From positions 1 to 5,060 of the forward strand of contig JADFRH010000008.1 in assembly GCA_022561415.1 (NCBI GenBank): 5,060 bases of DNA, in the 5' to 3' direction. The notes below the pieces were generated by a model, which was given only the letters and a program-made list of their open reading frames with translations, had not been told where the DNA came from and did not search any database. Position 1 is the first letter of the stretch; every line of letters begins with the position of its first letter. The translations under genes and the position numbers were made by a program. Below are positions 1 through 3,968 of the stretch, one piece after another. The DNA comes from Planctomycetota bacterium (GTDB lineage Bacteria; Planctomycetota; Phycisphaerae; UBA1845).

Positions 1-598
1 GCCGTAGCAGCAAGATCGAACCCGCGCAAAGGAGTCCCAACGTCGTTGGCTCCGGTATTCCCCAGAACTCGTAGACGCCCTCGATCCGAAAGACGGTGCC
101 TTCGGTACCAGGGATTCCGCCCGGACTCATTATGGTAAATGCGACGCGCCGGTCGATACGCTCTACCTCGTATCCGAAGAGATCAAACTCCGAAATGCGC
201 GGAACGTGGACATCGATGATCTCTTCGCCTCCGATCAGCCCCAAGACCCTGATCTCCTGAAGCCCAGATCCGTCGGGTTCCCCCAACGATGTTCCGTCTG
301 TAAGCAGCTCGGCAATCAACGCGAAGTCTGAGTCACTTCCCAGGATCATCGATTCATCGACGATAATCGGTGGGTCGTCGCGCCGAACAAGTACGCGAGT
401 CTCTTCGAAGAGATCACCGTACCTACTATCGCCGACAACTACGTACAGTAAACGATCTCCCATCTCGATTGTTTCCATCGTTGTGGGATCCGTTCCCTGC
501 CAGGAGTTGGAGATGCTTCCAAGCAGTACGGGACCACCGTGGGCCGTGCCACATGAAACGAAAACTGCCAACACCGCGATGTATGTCGTCCTTCTCAT
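1..598 (-). CDS. Secreted PEP-CTERM sorting domain protein, 3' end outside window
   Basis: An uninterrupted frame runs from an ATG at 598 to the window edge, giving 199 residues with no stop. The start is fixed by a GGAGG at 606-610, seven nt upstream. Residues 1-21 form a signal peptide: Arg-Arg near the N-terminus, a hydrophobic core (YIAVLAVFV), then a small-residue region GTAHG. The C-terminus carries Pro-Glu-Pro at residues 182-184 (nt 55-47), followed by TTLGLLCAGSILLLR, a hydrophobic helix beginning to meet its basic end. This is the layout of a PEP-CTERM signal, which in known systems is handled by an exosortase and targets proteins to the cell surface or matrix. Only a few residues should be missing. 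The middle (about residues 22-180) is acidic, probably beta-rich, and matches no domain I recognise. Its GC content in places looks lower than the operon's, as in the stretch 421-480. No exosortase gene is in the window. The sorting class is quite secure; the function is unknown. Confidence 0.88.
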   Translation of the reverse strand, partial: MRRTTYIAVLAVFVSCGTAHGGPVLLGSISNSWQGTDPTTMETIEMGDRLLYVVVGDSRYGDLFEETRVLVRRDDPPIIVDESMILGSDSDFALIAELLTDGTSLGEPDGSGLQEIRVLGLIGGEEIIDVHVPRISEFDLFGYEVERIDRRVAFTIMSPGGIPGTEGTVFRIEGVYEFWGIPEPTTLGLLCAGSILLLR

Positions 599-605
599 GC
601 TAGAG

Positions 606-610
606 CCTCC
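606..610 (-). promoter_or_regulatory. Ribosome binding site of the PEP-CTERM gene
   Basis: The minus strand reads GGAGG here, followed by seven nt (CTCTAGC) and then the ATG at 598. It is the best Shine-Dalgarno match in the window and fixes the start of the PEP-CTERM gene, although the frame remains open further upstream. Confidence 0.75.
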
Positions 611-750
611 GACTCGAGTTGACGACGGTAGCCGAGACACGCAAGATGAGCGCCGCTGGCTCCCGAATAAGCTACAGCTAGTACGCCAGAACCAAAGACC
701 CTTTGATCCCGCTCACGTTACACCTTTCAATAGCGTAGAGACCGCGCGAA

Positions 751-897
751 TCACACCTGTCCTACCTCGTCCGATAGCTCGGTCAAGAGCAAGACCTCGC
801 GCCAGGCACCTTGCAAGGGTGCCATGCCCAAGCCCGACACCGCAAAGCGGCTCTGCCGCAGTCGGGCGATCGGCAAGGCGACTTTGTCGGTCGACAT
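751..897 (-). CDS. Candidate 48-residue hypothetical protein
   Basis: An ATG at 897 opens 48 codons ending in TGA at 753-751. A longer version could begin at a GTG at 945, giving 64 residues. The support is compositional: over the 48 codons I count G or C at about 65% of first, 46% of second and 81% of third positions, the usual ordering for real genes in a GC-rich genome. The 16 codons between 945 and 897 do not show it, which favours the ATG. The product starts MSTDKVALPIARL, has a short hydrophobic stretch (VLLLTEL) and ends EVGQV. No ribosome binding site is visible and no family is recognised. The frame overlaps both strong inverted repeats at 805-867, so the composition could be a by-product of structure. 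It may be a small gene, a gene remnant or chance. Confidence 0.33.
   Translation of the reverse strand: MSTDKVALPIARLRQSRFAVSGLGMAPLQGAWREVLLLTELSDEVGQV
805..823. repeat. Inverted repeat, compact hairpin
   Basis: GGCACCTTGCAAGGGTGCC is self-complementary. The arms GGCA/TGCC and CCTT/AAGG pair, with one unpaired G in the right arm and a tiny GC loop. Read more conservatively, it is a six-pair stem GGCACC/GGTGCC with a seven-nt loop. It lies nine nt from the next hairpin and inside the candidate small frame. No U-rich run follows on either strand, so it is not a canonical intrinsic terminator. Confidence 0.55.
832..867. repeat. Nested inverted repeat, two-tier hairpin
   Basis: The outer arms GCCCGAC (832-838) and GTCGGGC (861-867) are perfectly complementary over seven pairs. 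Inside, GCGGC (847-851) and GCCGC (855-859) pair over five positions around a TCT loop. Eight unpaired nt (839-846) lie on one side and one on the other. This gives twelve GC-rich pairs in 36 nt. It sits between the operon end and the PEP-CTERM gene. It lacks a following U-tract, so a terminator role would have to be atypical; an RNA-processing or protein-binding element is equally possible. Confidence 0.55.
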
Positions 898-921
898 GCT
901 GACGCTGCGATAACATGACGG

Positions 922-935
922 CCCGGCGCGCCGGG
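922..935. repeat. Perfect 14-bp GC palindrome
   Basis: CCCGGCGCGCCGGG equals its own reverse complement. It lies 37 nt past the stop codon of the phosphatase gene. As RNA it could form a five-pair stem with a CGCG loop; as DNA it could be a dimeric protein site. In GC-rich sequence a palindrome of this sort can occur by chance, and no U-tract follows it. Confidence 0.4.
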
Positions 936-955
936 AGTTGGCCACGTCTTCAGAC

Positions 956-971
956 TGCCACTAATGTGGCA
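956..971 (-). repeat. Hairpin directly after the operon's last stop codon
   Basis: On the minus strand, right after the TAG (974-972) of the phosphatase gene, the sequence reads TGCCAC-ATTA-GTGGCA. This is a perfect six-pair stem with a four-nt loop. Its position suggests a 3'-end structure for the operon mRNA. The next bases (GTCTGAAGACG) are not U-rich, so it would not work as a textbook intrinsic terminator; it may protect the 3' end or assist factor-dependent termination. Confidence 0.45.
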
Positions 972-1829
972 CTAGCGAAAACGATCAATCACATAAGCGC
1001 TGACGGACGCGAGTTGCAGGAAGCACGCCAGTGTGAGTCTGGCCGTGGCGACGTCGGGCAGATCGTTCATCAGAGCCAAGAGACCCCACAGCGCGGAGAC
1101 GATCGCGAACATCTGAATGAGGGCGGCAAACAGACGAACCACCGAAAAATCGGGCTGCCGGTCTTGACGGTGTGAACGATCGAGCAGGTCGTGAATCTTG
1201 CCGAGCAGTCGAACCACGTCGTCCGAGGGTGTCGCGACAGCGCCGACGACTCCACGATCAGTTTGCGTCTTCGGGCTGGGCTCAAGAAGCTCGCAGGCCT
1301 CCGGCAGCGACGCCACCGTGTGGGTCGCGTTAATCTGCCCATCGCTTCCGAGCGTTCCCTCCGGATCCAGGAGTATCGTCCGGCAACCCGCGCGCTGACC
1401 CGCTTCGACGTCCCGCGCTGAATCACCGATCATCCAGGAGCGCGACAGATCGATGTCTCGTTCGTCGGCCGCCTGGGTGAGCATGCCCGGCTCGGGCTTG
1501 CGCAGCTCGCTCGCACAGCGGTAGGCCTCGACCACGGCTTCCGGACCCTCGAGATAGGGACAATAGAATGCGCCGTCGAGCCGGGCACCCTGTGAGCCCA
1601 GCAGTTCGACCATCCGAGCATGTACGCTGGAGAGAGCGTCCTCGTCAAAGATCCCGCGCGCGACCCCGGACTGATTCGACACGACGACGATCTCGAATCC
1701 CGCCTCCGCGATCCGGCGAATCGCGTCGGCCGCTCCGGGCAGGAGCCGGACCTTCGCGGAATCGCCGATAAAGCCGACGTCCTCGATGATCGTTCCGTCG
1801 CGATCCAGAAAAACCGCTTTCTTTTTCAT
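972..1829 (-). CDS. GmhB-like HAD-IIIA phosphatase with C-terminal two-helix membrane tail
   Basis: The product has 285 residues. Residues 1-180 are a HAD phosphatase: motif I FLDRDGT with Asp9 and Asp11, motif II SNQSG (51-55), motif III Lys in RKPEPGM (110-116), and motif IV IGDSARD with Asp136 and Asp140. This resembles GmhB, which removes the 7-phosphate of D-glycero-D-manno-heptose 1,7-bisphosphate for LPS core synthesis, or a histidinol-phosphatase-type relative. The zinc loop is incomplete: Cys-Pro-Tyr at 90-92 replaces the usual Cys-x-His, and only one Cys (105) precedes RKP. GmhB is normally about 190 residues; here a charged linker (about 183-228) leads to two hydrophobic segments (about 231-254 and 260-281), implying attachment to the inner membrane with both ends probably cytoplasmic. 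Tandem ATGs occur at 1832 and 1829. GAAGG at 1834-1838 is four nt from the second and one from the first, so I chose 1829. That start shares one base with the reductase stop (TGATG). The fold is certain; the substrate is inferred. Confidence 0.85.
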   Translation of the reverse strand: MKKKAVFLDRDGTIIEDVGFIGDSAKVRLLPGAADAIRRIAEAGFEIVVVSNQSGVARGIFDEDALSSVHARMVELLGSQGARLDGAFYCPYLEGPEAVVEAYRCASELRKPEPGMLTQAADERDIDLSRSWMIGDSARDVEAGQRAGCRTILLDPEGTLGSDGQINATHTVASLPEACELLEPSPKTQTDRGVVGAVATPSDDVVRLLGKIHDLLDRSHRQDRQPDFSVVRLFAALIQMFAIVSALWGLLALMNDLPDVATARLTLACFLQLASVSAYVIDRFR

Positions 1830-2623
1830 CATGCCTTCGCCGCGGATGATCTCTGACCGGCAGCTTGTGCCCGACGGTCGACGATGGTCCGTGCGATCCG
1901 AAGGTTCTCGCCCAGGTGATCCAGGGACAAGCTGCCAACAACGATGCTGCTCACCGCCACCTGGTTCAGGACAAAGGGAAACGCCTCCTTGGGGGTCAGC
2001 GTACCCGAAGCGAGCGGTTTTTTCACGATTACGGCAATCCCGCTACGTCGCGCCTCTGTCATGATCGGTTCAAGTGAGCGGTCCCGCAGATGGTATTCGA
2101 CCATGATTGCGTCGCACCAGTCCAGCGCTGCCCGATAGGCCGGTTCATGGTAGGCCGACAATCCGATGGCCGACACCACGCCCTCGTCGCGCAATGCACG
2201 AAGCACCGGCACGACGTCCGTCTGCTGGACCACATGCCGGTCATCTTGATTCGCATGCACGAAAACGAGATCAAGCGTATCGACCTGAAGTCGATTGCGG
2301 CTCCGCTCGATGCTCGCGCGAACGGCCCGTTCCGAAAAGTCATAGATCGAACGACCATGCTCCCATCGCTCACCGACTTTGGTGGAGAGGAGAAACTCAC
2401 GGCGCCGGTGGCCGATGGCGCGCCCGATCCGCTGTTCACTCGAACCGTACGCCGGCGCCGTGTCGATGTAGTTGATGCCCAGATCAAGGAGACCGTTCAG
2501 CAGGCGATCGGCGGATGCGTCATCCGGAAGATCGTACGGCGTGGGATACTTGAAGTCCTGATCGCGACCGATCTTGAAGCCTCCGAACCCGATGAGTGAG
2601 AAAGGATGGTCTAACTCTGCCAT
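1829..2623 (-). CDS. Aldo/keto reductase
   Basis: The product has 264 residues. It is a TIM-barrel NAD(P)H-dependent oxidoreductase of the aldo/keto reductase superfamily, expected in the cytoplasm and reducing an aldehyde or ketone, or oxidising the matching alcohol. The catalytic tetrad is visible: Asp54 and Tyr59 in YIDTAPAYG, Lys82 in LLSTKVG, and His123 in LVFVHAN. Typical further marks are the N-terminal IGFGGFKIG, IGLSAY (153-158), and a C-terminal cofactor region VSSIVVGSLSLDHLGEN (224-240). The length is somewhat short for the family (often 280-330) but both ends look complete. The frame is open back to 2680, but the ATG at 2623 has GGAG five nt upstream and begins just where family similarity starts, so it is preferred. 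It overlaps the end of the FAD oxidoreductase gene by 13 nt and touches the phosphatase start. The substrate cannot be read from sequence; pairing with an FAD enzyme suggests successive redox steps on one compound. Confidence 0.9.
   Translation of the reverse strand: MAELDHPFSLIGFGGFKIGRDQDFKYPTPYDLPDDASADRLLNGLLDLGINYIDTAPAYGSSEQRIGRAIGHRRREFLLSTKVGERWEHGRSIYDFSERAVRASIERSRNRLQVDTLDLVFVHANQDDRHVVQQTDVVPVLRALRDEGVVSAIGLSAYHEPAYRAALDWCDAIMVEYHLRDRSLEPIMTEARRSGIAVIVKKPLASGTLTPKEAFPFVLNQVAVSSIVVGSLSLDHLGENLRIARTIVDRRAQAAGQRSSAAKA
1834..1838 (-). promoter_or_regulatory. Ribosome binding site deciding the phosphatase start
   Basis: GAAGG on the minus strand lies inside the end of the reductase gene. 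It is four nt from the ATG at 1829 but only one nt from the ATG at 1832, so it favours the second of the two tandem start codons. Confidence 0.45.
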
Positions 2624-3804
2624 CTGTGCTCCGTGTCCCACGGCGGTAGGGCGACCTCCGGATGTGGCCAGTCCGGGCACAGCGGTCCGAGCTCCAAGTG
2701 ACCCACCCGCGGCTTGCCGAGCCGATCCGCCACGTCCCGCGCCAGCTCAGGGACCAATGCCAGCTTCGTCGGCCAAACCGTCAGGACATTTCCCTCTTGT
2801 CGGACGGTCCAACCTTTCGGGCGTTTGCCGCCCGGCATTCTTTCCTCCGCACGATCGACACGATAGGTGGCCCATTCGACGTCGTCAAGGTTGACGCCGG
2901 GCAGCGCGCTACGCAGCTCGCGTTGGGCATGCTCGACCAGTTCCTCGCTTCCGCGTTTGACGCCGTCCTCGGCCACCTGTCCCCCGACTTGCCAGACGCG
3001 CGTCCCGCTCGAATCCGTCGTCGTGGTGATCGTCACCCGGGTCTTGGCGCCGTCGATGCAATGTCCAAAGATCTCGGGTAGCTCACCCCGAGCTAAGACC
3101 ATGTGCAGCGGACGCCTTTGCATCGCGTCGCACGGGAGGCCCGTCCGTTGCCGAAGCACCTCATTGCCGGCTCCGGCTGAGAGAATCACATAGTCGGGCT
3201 GCAATTCGTGTTCGGTCTCACCAGGCAGAGCGCCCGCGAGCACAACGGTTGTGCGACCGGTGCGCGCCGCTGCGAAACGGATCAGGTCCGCGTTCTCGAC
3301 TCGAATAATCCGCGATTGATGCCGCTGGGAAAGGTCTTCCAAGAATGAACCGACGTCGATCACCTGCTCATTGACCGAATACACGTCGCCGGGACACTCG
3401 CGAAGCAGCGGCGGGCGATCGGGGATTGCCACGTGCTCCACGTGTGAGCTAAGTCCCAGGCGTGCCCCTACCAGGCCCAACCTCGATGAGACGGATCCGG
3501 TCCGCCAAAGAAAACAGCGCTCCGCCAGTACGGCGGTGCGGGCGAGATTCGGCTCGGTCCGCCCGGCCAAGCAATTCCGCCAAACGCCGGGCATGTTCCG
3601 CACACCCCGCGCAGCGCTCGTCCCGAGACCGGTCAGTGCATATTTGATCCCGCCGTGAATGATCCCCTGGGAGGCGATGGTCTGCCCGGACCCAAGCGCA
3701 TCTCTCTCGATCAGCAACGTACTAAACCCGCGCCGATGCAACTCGTCCAGCAGCCACAAACCAGCGGCCCCGCCACCGAAGATCAGAGCATCGATCTCGC
3801 TCAT
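2611..3804 (-). CDS. FAD-dependent oxidoreductase, DAO superfamily
   Basis: The product has 397 residues. An N-terminal Rossmann dinucleotide site is clear: ALIFGGGAAG (6-15), then LIERDALG with Glu33 placed to bind the FAD ribose. Next comes SQGIIHGGIKY (45-55), like the FAD-contacting SxxIHGGxRY segment of GlpA/GlpD glycerol-3-phosphate dehydrogenases and related DAO enzymes. A second FAD stretch, YVILSAGAGNEVL, lies in the middle, and a beta-rich substrate domain follows. No signal peptide or membrane helix is seen, so it is probably cytoplasmic or peripheral. The family oxidises amines, amino acids, 2-hydroxy acids or polyol phosphates; this one cannot be assigned. The ATG at 3804 overlaps the stop of the 53-residue gene as ATGA, while a TTG at 3810 would add two residues. 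The stop at 2611 lies inside the reductase gene. FAD binding is secure; the reaction is not. Confidence 0.85.
   Translation of the reverse strand: MSEIDALIFGGGAAGLWLLDELHRRGFSTLLIERDALGSGQTIASQGIIHGGIKYALTGLGTSAARGVRNMPGVWRNCLAGRTEPNLARTAVLAERCFLWRTGSVSSRLGLVGARLGLSSHVEHVAIPDRPPLLRECPGDVYSVNEQVIDVGSFLEDLSQRHQSRIIRVENADLIRFAAARTGRTTVVLAGALPGETEHELQPDYVILSAGAGNEVLRQRTGLPCDAMQRRPLHMVLARGELPEIFGHCIDGAKTRVTITTTTDSSGTRVWQVGGQVAEDGVKRGSEELVEHAQRELRSALPGVNLDDVEWATYRVDRAEERMPGGKRPKGWTVRQEGNVLTVWPTKLALVPELARDVADRLGKPRVGHLELGPLCPDWPHPEVALPPWDTEHRWQS
2629..2632 (-). promoter_or_regulatory. Ribosome binding site of the aldo/keto reductase
   Basis: The minus strand reads GGAG, then CACAG, then ATG at 2623. 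It lies inside the last codons of the upstream FAD oxidoreductase gene and decides against the longer start at 2680. Confidence 0.6.
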
Positions 3805-3962
3805 TTCCAACTGTTCTTACGACCTTTCGGCGCGGACGTAGGCGCCAAAGCACCGACGCCGGGTATCGATGCCAAATGCTTGACGTCTGACTTGCGGGCA
3901 CGGCGCCGCGCGCTGTAAGTCCGGAGGCGTGAGGTGTCCACGGGTTTGTAGGCTCGCGTCAT
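3801..3962 (-). CDS. Small basic protein, 53 residues, coupled between lpxK and the FAD oxidoreductase
   Basis: The ATG at 3962 lies six nt after the lpxK stop, and the TGA (3803-3801) overlaps the oxidoreductase ATG as ATGA. Without this frame the interval would be a 160-nt gap in an otherwise closely packed operon. The product has 14 Lys/Arg and two Asp, with no signal peptide, membrane segment or Cys. The first half (YKPVDTSRLRTYS, then K24, V27, A31) looks like a conserved sequence. From memory it resembles the N-terminus of full-length proteins often annotated as deoxyhypusine-synthase-like or hypothetical (pattern P-V-D-x-S-R-x-[KR]-T-Y, then Lys, Val, Ala). The second half is Ala/Pro/Gly-rich and has lower third-position GC (about 57% against 75%), so its coding signal is weaker. 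It may be an intact small protein, or a trimmed remnant kept for translational coupling. No strong Shine-Dalgarno is seen. Function is unknown. Confidence 0.6.
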   Translation of the reverse strand: MTRAYKPVDTSRLRTYSARRRARKSDVKHLASIPGVGALAPTSAPKGRKNSWK

Positions 3963-3968
3963 CCGAAA

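Larger units (their letters stand above)
599..971. other. 373-nt intergenic stretch between the lpxK operon and the PEP-CTERM gene
   Basis: No recognisable gene family is present. It contains four inverted repeats (805-823, 832-867, 922-935, 956-971) and one candidate small reading frame (897-751), all listed separately. It must also hold the end of the upstream operon transcript and any promoter of the PEP-CTERM gene. No clear sigma-70 promoter stands out: the best pair on the minus strand is TTGACC (786-781) and TAGGAC (764-759) with a 16-nt spacer, and its -10 match is poor. The last 150 nt before the PEP-CTERM ribosome binding site (750-611) show nothing I can name. No tRNA cloverleaf or riboswitch core was recognised. 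Confidence 0.6.

Noticed and set aside
541..559. Possible lipobox (FVSC) in the PEP-CTERM protein's signal peptide
   Set aside because: Phe at the -3 position is a poor match to the Leu-preferring lipobox, and the PEP-CTERM tail already explains its sorting.
759..786. Minus-strand promoter TTGACC, 16 nt, TAGGAC for the PEP-CTERM gene
   Set aside because: The -35 is good but the -10 matches only three of six positions and would leave a leader of about 150 nt; the call is too weak to list as a feature.
370..902. Overlapping plus-strand frames of 77 and 139 codons
   Set aside because: They lie largely opposite the PEP-CTERM gene, are rich in Arg, Pro and Ser, show no family motif, and have no ribosome binding site.
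713..916. A 67-codon minus-strand frame in the intergenic stretch
   Set aside because: It overlaps the candidate 48-codon frame in another phase and is rich in Arg/Leu/Gly; the other frame has the better codon-position pattern.
2090..2599. A 169-codon plus-strand frame opposite the aldo/keto reductase
   Set aside because: The minus strand encodes a complete catalytic tetrad; the plus frame shows only antisense composition.
2624..2680. Nineteen extra N-terminal codons for the aldo/keto reductase
   Set aside because: The ATG at 2623 has GGAG at good spacing and the extra residues do not look like the family; they would also increase the overlap with the upstream gene to 70 nt.
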